Source: Calditrichota bacterium
Lineage (GTDB): Bacteria; Electryoneota; RPQS01
Assembly (NCBI GenBank): GCA_020637445.1
Contig: JACJVZ010000002.1
Location: 558,001-622,000 of the forward strand
Direction: 5' to 3'
Length of the DNA stretch: 64,000 nt
A program made the position numbers and the translations under genes. The notes under the pieces were generated by a model. It searched no databases. It was not told the DNA's origin and saw nothing but the letters and a program-made list of their open reading frames with translations. Positions 1 to 8,067 of the stretch are shown here, in pieces. How positions within the stretch are numbered: position 1 is the stretch's first letter; every line of letters begins with the position of its first letter.

Positions 1-438
1 ATCTTCGCCTTCGAGCCAAAACAGCGGCAGCACCGGCAGCTTCAATGTTGCTTCAAGTGCGCGCGCCATACGGACGGTATGGTATGCCTTTATAAATGTA
101 AAGAGCGGGCCGCCCAAATATCCGACTTGCTGCCCGGTCACGACCATCACGGCTTTGCCCGCCGCCAATAATTTCAGACGAGCAAGTGTTTCTTCCGGAA
201 TTCCGTAGAGCTTGCCTTCTTGTGTCAGAATTTCAGCAAGCTGCGGATAGAAAGGAAAACTCGCGAGGCGTTCACGGGCCGCAGCTTCGCAAGCCTGCGG
301 ATTCGCCGGGGAACGCGCATATAGCCACTCAGCAGCGGGAGCTTCGCACACGACCGCCTGCCACGCCGGACCAAACCCGGGAAGGTTGTCAAAAGAAAGT
401 TGTGCCCGGTTCAAGGCGGGAGGCGGTGCCAATTCCAT
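1..438 (-). CDS. bshC: Bacillithiol biosynthesis cysteine ligase BshC, 5' part (truncated by window edge)
   Basis: The reading frame opens with an ATG at 438-436 and stays open to base 1, giving the first 146 residues of a longer protein. It contains the BshC family signature VVTGQQVGYLGGPLFTFIKA (residues 99-118) and a following FWLEGED block (140-146), which corresponds to the adenylate-like binding region of that family. BshC is the putative last enzyme of bacillithiol synthesis, joining cysteine to glucosaminyl-malate in the cytoplasm. The catalytic middle and the C-terminal coiled coil lie outside the window. It is divergent from the PEGA gene, with 138 bp between the two starts. Recognition rests on the motif, so the family call is firm, while activity is inferred. 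Confidence 0.88.
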   Translation of the reverse strand, partial: MELAPPPALNRAQLSFDNLPGFGPAWQAVVCEAPAAEWLYARSPANPQACEAAARERLASFPFYPQLAEILTQEGKLYGIPEETLARLKLLAAGKAVMVVTGQQVGYLGGPLFTFIKAYHTVRMARALEATLKLPVLPLFWLEGED

Positions 439-576
439 GTTAGTCAGGGATGTGTAAGCAATTGCAAAATATACCGATTCGAGCACGGTTTGTCAAACTT
501 TGATACGGTTTGAAGAACAAATCGTTCCCGCGCTGAGAATTGCTTTTCTCTAAGATAAGCCTATATTTACTTTCTT

Positions 577-2193
577 ATGCGCATATTTTTGATGTTGCTC
601 GTCGCGTGGGTCGTTGGGCTTGGGAGTTACCTGCTCATCGACCGATTTTGGCCCGGCCAAACCGGTGCGGTCATGGTTGTCAGCTCGCCTCCGGGTGCCG
701 AAATCTGGATGGATTTGGCTCCAACCGGGCGCGCCACCCCCGCTGATTTGCGCGAAGTGCCGGTTGGCAAGCACTCTTTCACTGTTAGATTGGAAGGAAA
801 GAGGCCCCAGCCATTTGTGCAAGTTGTCAAAGTGGCCAGAGACACGCGAGATTCCTTAATATTTATTTTCGATGGAGATAGCTCGGCGCTTACGCAAAAA
901 CCCGATATTCCATCGGCCACCCCGCCTGCTACTGTTCCTCCTAAGGTCGAGAGTATTGAGGAGCGGGTCAAACGCGAACTTCCCAATGAAGTCGAACGGC
1001 GGGTGCCAAGCTCGGTTGACAACTCGGTCCTGACCGGGGCGGAGGAGCGCAAACGTCCTGAGCCCAAGCTCGACGCTATCGAAGAACTTAGGGAGGAGTT
1101 GGGACTCCCCGAGCCGAAGGTTGCCGAGCGTAAAACTTCAGAGGATAAGACCCCCGAGACAAAATCCCCGGAAGCGACTCCGGCTCGCGAAATTCCCAAG
1201 TCTACCGAATCCGTTCGCACGGAATCAGAAACGGGATCGGTCGAAATTTCCAGTTCCGTCAACGGCGCGCAGATTGTTATCAATGATCAGCAGGTGCCGT
1301 ATAAGACTCCGGCTGTGGTTTCGTTGCCGCTTGGAACACACCGCATTAGCGTCGAGTATCCGGGATACAAGAGCGATCCCGAAGAGCAAGTAGTCAGGTT
1401 GTCGCGAATCGCCGGTGCACAGTTGGTGTATTTTACTCTTACTGAAGAGCAGCGTGCGCGCAAAGAGATGACGATTACGACCGAGCCGGTGCAAGGCGCC
1501 ATCTTCGTGGACGGCGATTCCGTCGGCAACGGGCTTGCAGTCGTGGCGCATGATTTCGGAGTCTACGAAATTTCGTTCGGTCCGGTTGAGGGTTTCTTAA
1601 CTCCCGAACCGCAGCGAGTCGTGGTCACTCCCGCCAAGCCGAATCCCGCGATTACGGTGAAGTATGCGCGCGCATTTCACGTCTCGGCGGCGTGCATTAA
1701 CGGTGGTACTGTCACGACCGAAGGGGATATTCAATGGGAAATTGGTATCTATGATCGTGACAAGGGCGCGCGCGCGTCCGATACGCACGGCCCGAAGATA
1801 AGCAAGATTCCCAGCTCCGACAAATCCGGATGGGAACTTGCGATGGGAGATCCCAATCGCAATCCTACCGGTGCGGACTATATCGAATTTACTTTCGATT
1901 TGCCGGATGAAGTTCCGCCGTCGACGCCGCTCAATTTGAGACTCTATATTTATCGTTCGAACCGCAAATATCCGCTCTCGCTTTCTTCACGCTGCGAAGT
2001 GACGGTGACCGTGAACGGCCGTGTCTTTTTGGACAACTTCAGACCGCGTCACGAACAAACCGACGCCGACAGCGAACGCTACGAGGAGTGGTCTTTGCAG
2101 CACTCGCTGGTTCCGGGAGAAAACCGGATCATGATCAGAACCGGTGACAAGAACCAAATCTTTAACTATCTGTGGAAGTTTGAGGTCCTCTAA
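577..2193 (+). CDS. PEGA-domain membrane-anchored protein
   Basis: A 538-residue protein with one N-terminal membrane segment (about residues 4-22) and the rest probably outside the cytoplasm. Three PEGA-like beta modules are visible: about 28-85 (VVSSPPGAEIWMD), 220-275 (ISSSVNGAQIVIND) and 298-350 (ITTEPVQGAIFVDGD). Residues 105-215 are a Pro/Glu/Lys-rich low-complexity linker. The last 150 residues look like a separate beta-sandwich with a W/Y-rich end. PEGA modules are small extracytoplasmic folds thought to bind cell envelope or carbohydrate, but the exact role here is unknown. No Shine-Dalgarno sequence precedes the ATG, so the start is by position only. The rhomboid protease gene follows after 3 bp, suggesting co-expression. 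Confidence 0.8.
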   Translation: MRIFLMLLVAWVVGLGSYLLIDRFWPGQTGAVMVVSSPPGAEIWMDLAPTGRATPADLREVPVGKHSFTVRLEGKRPQPFVQVVKVARDTRDSLIFIFDGDSSALTQKPDIPSATPPATVPPKVESIEERVKRELPNEVERRVPSSVDNSVLTGAEERKRPEPKLDAIEELREELGLPEPKVAERKTSEDKTPETKSPEATPAREIPKSTESVRTESETGSVEISSSVNGAQIVINDQQVPYKTPAVVSLPLGTHRISVEYPGYKSDPEEQVVRLSRIAGAQLVYFTLTEEQRARKEMTITTEPVQGAIFVDGDSVGNGLAVVAHDFGVYEISFGPVEGFLTPEPQRVVVTPAKPNPAITVKYARAFHVSAACINGGTVTTEGDIQWEIGIYDRDKGARASDTHGPKISKIPSSDKSGWELAMGDPNRNPTGADYIEFTFDLPDEVPPSTPLNLRLYIYRSNRKYPLSLSSRCEVTVTVNGRVFLDNFRPRHEQTDADSERYEEWSLQHSLVPGENRIMIRTGDKNQIFNYLWKFEVL

Positions 2194-2196
2194 GAA

Positions 2197-3036
2197 GTGA
2201 AAGATCGCTTCAAGAAGCTACTACAAGTACCTCCGCTCGGATTTATCAATCCTGAGATGGCGTGGACGGAAGTCGTCAAGTTCTTGATCTTGGCGAACGT
2301 GACCGTTTTCGCCGCGCAGGAGATTCTCGGGCTTTATCCGTTCTTTATTGAAAATTTCGCGCTGATTCCCAAGCAGTTTTTTCAAGGGCATGTGTGGACG
2401 ATTTTCACGTACATGTTCCTGCACGGCGGATTTTCGCATATTCTGTTCAACATGCTCGCGCTGTGGATGTTCGGGTCGATGCTCGAACGTGTGTGGGGTT
2501 CGCGCGAGTTTCTGAAATACTATTTGATCACGGGGTTGGGCGGCGGACTCTGTTACGCGCTGTTCAACATGGATTCGTACATCCCGACGGTCGGCGCGTC
2601 CGGTGCGATCTACGGTTTGCTGTTGGCTTACGCGGTGTTGTTCCCGAACAACGTGATTTACATCTGGTTCGTGATTCCGGTGCGCGCGAAGTATTTTGCC
2701 ATCATCTTCGGCGCGATTGAGTTTTTGGCGAGCTTCAACCAAGGCAGCGGCGTCGCGCACCTCGCGCACTTGGGAGGTATGGTCGTTGGCTATGTGTATC
2801 TGAAGTGGGGACGGCTACGCTACAGTGAGCCGGGACGGCGGATGCGCGAGTGGAAGAAGAAGATGGAAGAGTCCGCGAAGGAGCGGGAAGAGCAAGAGAT
2901 TGAAGACGTGCGCCGCGAGGTGGACGATCTTTTAGATAAGATTAACAAGGTCGGAATGGACGGCCTGTCGCGGAAGGAGCAGGAACGGCTGGAGAAAGCC
3001 AGCAAGTTTTTGCGAGACCGAGGATTGAAACCTTGA
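2197..3036 (+). CDS. Rhomboid family intramembrane serine protease
   Basis: A 279-residue polytopic membrane protein with a GTG start 3 bp after the previous stop. Family signatures are all present: HGGFSHILFNMLALWMFG in the second segment (residues 76-93), the nucleophile in GASGAIYG (Ser135) and the catalytic histidine in AHLGG (His191). About six membrane segments span residues 28-205. The tail (about 210-279) is charged and helical and ends with a SRKEQERLEKAS block resembling the DUF6576 tail found on many bacterial rhomboids. The enzyme cleaves transmembrane segments of client proteins within the inner membrane. The adjoining membrane-anchored PEGA protein is a possible client, which is inference. 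A strong hairpin terminator follows directly. Confidence 0.92.
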   Translation: MKDRFKKLLQVPPLGFINPEMAWTEVVKFLILANVTVFAAQEILGLYPFFIENFALIPKQFFQGHVWTIFTYMFLHGGFSHILFNMLALWMFGSMLERVWGSREFLKYYLITGLGGGLCYALFNMDSYIPTVGASGAIYGLLLAYAVLFPNNVIYIWFVIPVRAKYFAIIFGAIEFLASFNQGSGVAHLAHLGGMVVGYVYLKWGRLRYSEPGRRMREWKKKMEESAKEREEQEIEDVRREVDDLLDKINKVGMDGLSRKEQERLEKASKFLRDRGLKP

Positions 3037-3038
3037 TG

Positions 3039-3066
3039 AAAAAGCCCGCTTACGCGGGCTTTTTTT
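3039..3066. terminator. Bidirectional hairpin terminator
   Basis: Stem AGCCCGC / GCGGGCT with a TTAC loop at 3043-3060, followed by a T run on the plus strand and preceded by an A run. It can end both the rhomboid transcript and the convergent gene at 3086-4573. Confidence 0.85.
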
Positions 3067-3085
3067 GAAGGATGAAGGATGCGGG

Positions 3086-4573
3086 TTACTTCAACAAAAC
3101 TACTTTTTGGATTGCGGTTGCATCTCCTGATATTGCGCGGATGAAGTAGATTCCTGTGGAGAGGGTTGGGGGAGTAGTGTAGGAGATTGTGCTGGATGCT
3201 AATCTGCCTTCGTGGATGACGTCCACTTCGCGGCCTAATAGATCGTAGAGGGAGATGGAGGTGTTTTGGTTAGGTTGGGCTTCGAGAGAGATGGTTAGGG
3301 TGGAGTTGAAGGGGTTGGGGTAGGTGGAGAGTTGGAATGAACTTGCGACTATGTTTGGTTCATTGAAGACATCCGACGGCGAGTCCAGACGCAGCAGCCA
3401 GAAATCGGCATTTTGCGTGGTTGGAGCAGAGGTATTTCTTCCTGCCACATAGCATGTGCCGTGCACGGGGGAATAGTCAATGGCGATTCCGCGCTCGGCA
3501 AGGTTGCCGCCGTAGTAGAGCATGCCGAGAGAGTCACCGCTGGACGAAAGAACCCAGATTGCGAGATTTGAGTAGTCGGGTGTATTCACTCCGAAGCTGC
3601 GCGTGTAGCCCGTCATCACGATTCGGCCATCCGCGAGCTTTGCGATACCTGCTCCTTCTTCATCGCCATTGGGAGTTCCCAGCGTGCGCCGCCAAATTTG
3701 ACTTCCGGATTCATCGAGCCGCATCGCGCTTGCTCCGAAGCCATTCAAATCGGGGTGGTAGGCCGCAACTAAGAATGTTGAGTCAGTGGACGCAACCGAG
3801 TTGTATTGATCGATACCGGTAATCGACGAGAATCTTGTTGATACGATATTTCCGTTGGCATCAAGACTCAGAAAAAAACCGTCAGGGCCAAGCGAATTAT
3901 TCACCGAGCGGCCCACGATGGCAATTCCACCATCGCGTGTGTTTGCAACGCCATAGGGCCAATCCGAGTCTCCTTGAAGATCATATTCTTCACGCCAAAG
4001 TTCTGCGCCGCTGGCATTGACTTTTATGACTTGAATATCATCGGCTGCGGGATTATCGGAACCAATTCGACCAACCAAATAAATGTCTCCGTTATCCTGA
4101 ATGGAGCAACATGTCAATTCTGCAAGATGATGCACAACATAAGTTCGGTTCCACAGAAAATCGCCCGTTTGAGAGAATGCAAACAGTCGGAATTCACTGC
4201 TGTCCAGCGCGTAGGGTAAGGCGACTCCGGTAATCACGTTGTGATCCATAGATTCGCCGGCAAACACGGCTGTGCTGTTGTAGAGAGAATCAATCCGGTT
4301 TTCCCATGCCAATGTTCCAGACGGGTGAGTGCAAACGAAATATGGACGCCGATCTCCCAAGAGTTCGAGTTCCGAGAAGCCAACCGTCACAATATCTCCG
4401 TTCGAAAGAACACAAACATCCGAAGGATAATCGCGGAAATCGCCTCCGTACAATCTTGTCCAGAGTGTATCAAGATTTTGCGAATAGCTGTTCACGGCGA
4501 ATGTGCATAAACACAAAACCGCGAACCCTACCCGCTTCAGAAGATTGAATGCTGAGAGAATTCGCGTGCTCAT
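3086..4573 (-). CDS. Secreted repeat (propeller-like) protein with type IX sorting domain
   Basis: A 495-residue exported protein with a signal peptide (about 1-31, hydrophobic segment ending near NSYSQ). The body is made of repeats of the form DGGIAIVGRS or DGRIVMTGYT separated by Trp-Xaa-Xaa strands, the pattern of delta-60 / PQQ-like beta-propeller proteins. The last ~80 residues are a type A sorting domain: STYPNPFNSTLTISL, then SLYDLLGREVD and a C-terminal KVVLLK. In FCB bacteria this tail directs outer-membrane passage by the type IX system and is then removed. The start is well supported by GGAGG five bases before ATG. The ligand or enzymatic role is unknown. Confidence 0.82.
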   Translation of the reverse strand: MSTRILSAFNLLKRVGFAVLCLCTFAVNSYSQNLDTLWTRLYGGDFRDYPSDVCVLSNGDIVTVGFSELELLGDRRPYFVCTHPSGTLAWENRIDSLYNSTAVFAGESMDHNVITGVALPYALDSSEFRLFAFSQTGDFLWNRTYVVHHLAELTCCSIQDNGDIYLVGRIGSDNPAADDIQVIKVNASGAELWREEYDLQGDSDWPYGVANTRDGGIAIVGRSVNNSLGPDGFFLSLDANGNIVSTRFSSITGIDQYNSVASTDSTFLVAAYHPDLNGFGASAMRLDESGSQIWRRTLGTPNGDEEGAGIAKLADGRIVMTGYTRSFGVNTPDYSNLAIWVLSSSGDSLGMLYYGGNLAERGIAIDYSPVHGTCYVAGRNTSAPTTQNADFWLLRLDSPSDVFNEPNIVASSFQLSTYPNPFNSTLTISLEAQPNQNTSISLYDLLGREVDVIHEGRLASSTISYTTPPTLSTGIYFIRAISGDATAIQKVVLLK

Positions 4574-4659
4574 TGTGGCCTCCGGGATTGGGTTGCCTGT
4601 GGTTGTGGTTTTACAATTTAGGGTTGGGGAAGGGGAATGTCAAGTTGGTCAGATTTTTT

Positions 4660-4852
4660 AACCCCCCCTAACCCCCCCGCTAAAGCGAGGGGGGATCAGA
4701 TGCCCCCCTTAATCCCCCCATTTCTCCGAGCAGAAATGGAGGGAGAGCGGAGCGGGCGGATTGCCATCCGCCCCTACAATGATTGTTGGGTGGTCTGAGA
4801 TGGTGAATTCGCTTGAAAGACCCCCCTTAATCCCCCCGCGCGGCGCGGGGGG
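4660..4852. repeat. Cluster of C-tract and stem-loop repeat modules in a 342-bp gene-free gap
   Basis: The space between the genes at 3086 and 4916 is mostly repeats. Three units start with CCCCCCTTAATCCCCCC-like tracts and end in a matching GGGGGG tract with a short hairpin between (4660-4694, 4701-4743, 4820-4853). Between them at 4749-4778 lies a GGCGGAT / ATCCGCC stem-loop module that recurs at 13130 and, inverted, at 38725. I see no gene here. Confidence 0.8.
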
Positions 4853-4855
4853 AGA

Positions 4856-4890
4856 TAAGAAAACGGCGACCTTTTGGGCCGCCGTTTCTT
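4856..4890 (-). terminator. Hairpin terminator of the redox operon
   Basis: Stem AAACGGCG (4861-4868) / CGCCGTTT (4880-4887), 25 bp downstream of the stop at 4916. Its sequence, including the loop, is nearly the same as the terminator at 8011-8047. Confidence 0.75.
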
Positions 4891-4915
4891 TTGCTCCTTC
4901 TGAAACTTTTTGTTG

Positions 4916-5179
4916 CTACTTCTCCTCGAGCTTCTCGCCGTCTAAGCGGCGAATCATGTTGTGCATGGCTGTCATCAGCATTGAAAAGCTGACGTGATAG
5001 AGTCCGAGCAAAACGCTTGCGGCAACGGTGAAAATTCCGACAAGTCTAATCAGTGACTCGCCCATTGCCGTAATGAAAAGCCCTGCGATAGTGCCAAAGA
5101 CAACCACAACATACCCGACGGATTGCAGAAGTTGTGACATGCGATCATAACTACGCCACGAGAAAATCGGCTGCTCCAT
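4916..5179 (-). CDS. Small membrane protein of the NrfD-type redox operon
   Basis: An 87-residue protein with two membrane segments (about 17-37 and 45-68) and a charged end. I do not recognise a named family; the layout resembles small two-helix DUF4282-like proteins, which is a weak comparison. AGGAGGT lies five bases before the ATG, so the start is firm. It is last in the operon after the NrfD-type gene (49 bp gap) and is followed by a terminator. Its position suggests an accessory or assembly subunit of the membrane redox complex, which is inference. Confidence 0.65.
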   Translation of the reverse strand: MEQPIFSWRSYDRMSQLLQSVGYVVVVFGTIAGLFITAMGESLIRLVGIFTVAASVLLGLYHVSFSMLMTAMHNMIRRLDGEKLEEK

Positions 5180-5228
5180 GTGAACCTCCTGTGTTTGTTC
5201 ACGGATGACCCGCGCAGGTCGTGTGGTG

Positions 5229-6431
5229 TTAGTGGGCGCGGTCTGTTTCTTGGTGCTCCTGCCACGGCGGCAGGAATTTTATTAGGAACGCGAGTATCAG
5301 AATCGGAAGGAACGCCTGTGTCACCGCCATCAGACCGCCCTCCCATCCAACCAAGCCAATTTTGTAGGTCGTAAATCCGCGCAGACTTTTGCTGAAAAGC
5401 TGTCCGCCGATCACGACGTTCCAACGCATAAAGAAAATTCCCATCAACGTCAATACCGAAACCAACCAATAGATGCTGACTCGCGCCGGAGCCGAAACCT
5501 TTCCAAATTGAATCCAGCCCAAGAGCGAAATCGGAATCAATGTGCCGAGAATCAATTGGAAGATTACATGTGTCTCGAAGAGGTGCCCGTGCACGAGCGC
5601 ATAGATGATATCAAAGGACTCTTCGGCCGTGTAGGTTCTCTGGATCACGTCCAGGCCTTCGAGTGCAAAGTCGATAATGAAGATATAGAGTAGGTATCTT
5701 CCTAACGTGTCAAGACACTCCATGTTCTGGCCGACTCTGCGAATCTTATTGGACAACAGATAGATCAGCAACACCAACGCGATTCCGGAGACGATCGCCG
5801 AGAAGAGGAAGATCACGGGCATCAGCACGCTCGACCACCACGGATTGGCTTTGATTGATCCGAAAATGAAGCCGACGTAGCCGTGCAGCAAGAACGCCGA
5901 AGGTATTCCGATCATCGTGATGGTCTTAACGGCGGCCTCATCAAAGCGAATGGCCTTTTCTGAGACATCGGTGACACCAAGCGTGAGAATCTTGTAGAAG
6001 ATGCGCTTGGCTCCAGTTGATTGTTGTGACCAGACGACGAAATCGCGGCGGTAGTCAAACCAGATTTCGAGTAAGAGCACGACCATCAAATACCACATGT
6101 ACACAAATCCGAACATCGCCATTGCCGACGTGGGGTGCGGCGTTACTAAAATTTCCCAGAAGCGCCACGGTTTGGACAGATGTGACAGCAACGGCAATGG
6201 AGCGATGATCAAAAATGCCAGAGCAGTAAGCAGCGCGAGGCGGTAGGTCGGACGCACGGCGCGGACGTTGAAGACGCGCTCGAGTGATGCGAGAATGAAG
6301 GCGCCGGCGACCAATCCAGTCAGATAGGGATAAAGAACGATTAAGATGCTCCAGTGAGCTTCGACTTCGTTCGGATAGATGAAACCGACAACGCGGGTGA
6401 GTGCTTCATAGAGATGAGCGTAATGATCCAT
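5229..6431 (-). CDS. NrfD/PsrC-type quinol-interacting integral membrane subunit
   Basis: A 400-residue protein with about nine or ten hydrophobic segments and no large soluble domain. The layout is that of the NrfD/PsrC family (polysulfide reductase NrfD), whose members exchange electrons between menaquinol and a periplasmic iron-sulfur subunit. The start codon overlaps the stop of the preceding ferredoxin gene (TGATG at 6433-6429), indicating translational coupling. The next gene upstream encodes exactly the expected iron-sulfur partner. No molybdopterin catalytic subunit is encoded nearby, so the terminal acceptor or donor is not identified. Confidence 0.85.
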   Translation of the reverse strand: MDHYAHLYEALTRVVGFIYPNEVEAHWSILIVLYPYLTGLVAGAFILASLERVFNVRAVRPTYRLALLTALAFLIIAPLPLLSHLSKPWRFWEILVTPHPTSAMAMFGFVYMWYLMVVLLLEIWFDYRRDFVVWSQQSTGAKRIFYKILTLGVTDVSEKAIRFDEAAVKTITMIGIPSAFLLHGYVGFIFGSIKANPWWSSVLMPVIFLFSAIVSGIALVLLIYLLSNKIRRVGQNMECLDTLGRYLLYIFIIDFALEGLDVIQRTYTAEESFDIIYALVHGHLFETHVIFQLILGTLIPISLLGWIQFGKVSAPARVSIYWLVSVLTLMGIFFMRWNVVIGGQLFSKSLRGFTTYKIGLVGWEGGLMAVTQAFLPILILAFLIKFLPPWQEHQETDRAH

Positions 6432-7279
6432 CAGCGCACCTCCTTGTCGATTCCTGAGTAGAACACTTTCGGATAAGTGTTCAAATGCGGTTTCAAAACT
6501 TGGATTTTGTGTTCGCGCAAGAATTTATTGAGCGGGCCGTCGTGATCTTTCAGATCGCCAAAGAGTCTTGCGCCGGTCGGGCAATTTTCGACGCAGGCAG
6601 GTTGCTGACCGTTGTGAATACGGTGATAACAGAGCGTACACTTGTCGGCGACGCCCGTGATCGGGTTTAGGAAACGTGTGCCATATGGGCACGCTTGAAT
6701 ACAATATCTGCACCCGATGCAATAGTCCGCATCGACCAATACAGCGCCGTCGGGAGTGACAAACGTCGCGCCGACCGGACAAACTTGCGTACACGGCGAA
6801 TGATCACACGCGTTGCAGAGTTTGGGAACGAAGAACGATTTGTCGAGAGGTTCGGGGCGTTTTTCCGGATCGGGAAATCCGTCGTATCCGCCGTTGGGCG
6901 AATCGACGATGGTTTCATCGCCAAATTCTTGATAGCGTTCGATCCACGTGCGGAAGAAGAAGGGTTCCTTGGGAACGCCATTTTCTTCTTTACAGGCGAC
7001 GACGCAATGACCACATCCGATGCATTTTTCCACGTCGATCGCCATGCCCCATTTGTGCGCGCTCCAATCTTTTTCGAGTGGCACCTTTTGGTTTGTCGAA
7101 ACTTCGTCCGCAATCGCGAGTTTTTCTGCGACCGGAGCAATCGCAATCGCGACGCAGGCTGTGCCGAGAGTCTTCAGGAAATCGCGGCGCGTGGAACTTG
7201 CCATTTCGGCGGCGGCAGCCTCAAGCTCCTCTTTAGACTCGAGTGTCGTTTTTGAAAGTTTGTAAAGTCTGGAATCCAT
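6431..7279 (-). CDS. Tat-exported ferredoxin subunit with four [4Fe-4S] motifs
   Basis: A 282-residue protein. A twin-arginine signal STRRDFLK (residues 29-36) precedes a hydrophobic stretch, so it is exported folded. Four Cys motifs follow: CIGCGHCVVAC (86-96), CNACDHSPCTQVC (155-167), CIGCRYCIQAC (187-197) and CTLCYHRIHNGQQPACVENC (214-233). This is the DmsB/PsrB/NrfC/DsrO arrangement for four cubane clusters, giving an electron wire between a membrane NrfD subunit and a partner. It is coupled to the NrfD gene downstream and lies 9 bp after the tetrahaem cytochrome gene. I infer one complex of cytochrome, ferredoxin and NrfD-type subunit on the outer face of the inner membrane. Confidence 0.9.
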   Translation of the reverse strand: MDSRLYKLSKTTLESKEELEAAAAEMASSTRRDFLKTLGTACVAIAIAPVAEKLAIADEVSTNQKVPLEKDWSAHKWGMAIDVEKCIGCGHCVVACKEENGVPKEPFFFRTWIERYQEFGDETIVDSPNGGYDGFPDPEKRPEPLDKSFFVPKLCNACDHSPCTQVCPVGATFVTPDGAVLVDADYCIGCRYCIQACPYGTRFLNPITGVADKCTLCYHRIHNGQQPACVENCPTGARLFGDLKDHDGPLNKFLREHKIQVLKPHLNTYPKVFYSGIDKEVR

Positions 7280-7288
7280 GATGCTGCC

Positions 7289-7738
7289 TCACTCGGTTTC
7301 AAGTGGATTATGTACGTGATGGCACGTATTGCAAGCTTCGCCGTCCGCGTGCTCCTTGTAATTGATTTGAGGAAATTTCGCAGGACGGGCGGCGCGCTCT
7401 TCATGGCAGCGCAGACAGGTGGGAATAACTTCCGGTTTGCGGATGTTATCGGTCGAGGGATCTTCGATGTGACTTGCGCCGGGACCGTGGCACGTCTGGC
7501 AGTTGATTTTCTTATGGGGTCCGGCGGTGTTTTGGGCTGCTTCGTCGTCGTGGCATTCCGCGCAAGTTGTCTTAGAGATGTAGTGCGGAGATTTTGCGAC
7601 GGCAGCGGGGAGGGCTTTGCCTCTGTAATGTCCGTATTCACCAAAAGTGTCCGGTCGCAACCACCAGCGGGTGGCTACGAACGCAATAATGATTACGGCA
7701 AAAATCAGAACTAAACGGGAGACTTGTGGGGGCATCAC
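7289..7738 (-). CDS. Membrane-anchored tetrahaem cytochrome c
   Basis: A 149-residue protein with one N-terminal hydrophobic anchor (about 8-23) and a periplasmic part with four CXXCH haem c sites: CAECH (59), CQTCH (80), CLRCH (108) and CNTCH (136). Extra histidines, as in GPHKK, GASH, YKEH and HHVH, could be distal ligands. GAGGAG precedes the ATG at a good distance. It is the first gene of the operon leading to the ferredoxin and NrfD-type subunits, so it probably passes electrons to or from periplasmic carriers. The family resembles small NapC/c7-like or cytochrome c3-like proteins; the exact class is unresolved. Confidence 0.88.
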   Translation of the reverse strand: MMPPQVSRLVLIFAVIIIAFVATRWWLRPDTFGEYGHYRGKALPAAVAKSPHYISKTTCAECHDDEAAQNTAGPHKKINCQTCHGPGASHIEDPSTDNIRKPEVIPTCLRCHEERAARPAKFPQINYKEHADGEACNTCHHVHNPLETE

Positions 7739-8010
7739 AACTCCTCTGGGTTAATAGTCGGACGTGCTCGCTATAGTCTTAAATTGATGTTGATTAGATA
7801 TGGTGCTAAGTGAATACTTATGAAAGTGATACAATTCGCAAGAAAGTCAAGTGAGTTTGTTACAGTCGATAATTTAGGTCAGATTCTTTAGTTAAAGTTT
7901 TTACAAGATGTAAAAATCGGAGAGAAATTGCCGTATTCTTTATTGCACCTATTTTAGAGGAAATTTAAGTCTTGATATCACATAACTCTTCAAGTGAATC
8001 TCAAGATGCT
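7739..8010. other. Gene-free AT-rich upstream region of the redox operon
   Basis: About 270 bp between the start of the tetrahaem cytochrome gene and the terminator of the aminopeptidase gene. It is AT-rich and must contain the redox operon promoter on the minus strand, but I see no single convincing -35/-10 pair or operator palindrome. Confidence 0.45.
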
Positions 8011-8047
8011 AAAAAAAGAAAACGGCGACCTCTTGGGCCGCCGTTTT
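8011..8047 (-). terminator. Hairpin terminator of the M1 aminopeptidase gene
   Basis: Stem AAAACGGCG (8019-8027) / CGCCGTTTT (8039-8047) with an A run on the plus strand that becomes the U tail of the minus transcript. It is almost a copy of the hairpin at 4856-4890. Confidence 0.8.
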
Positions 8048-8067
8048 GAAATTCGGTGCGAGTGACT

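Noticed and set aside
4660..4852. Insertion sequence remnant
   Set aside because: No transposase fragment or terminal inverted repeats of IS type; only short hairpin modules.
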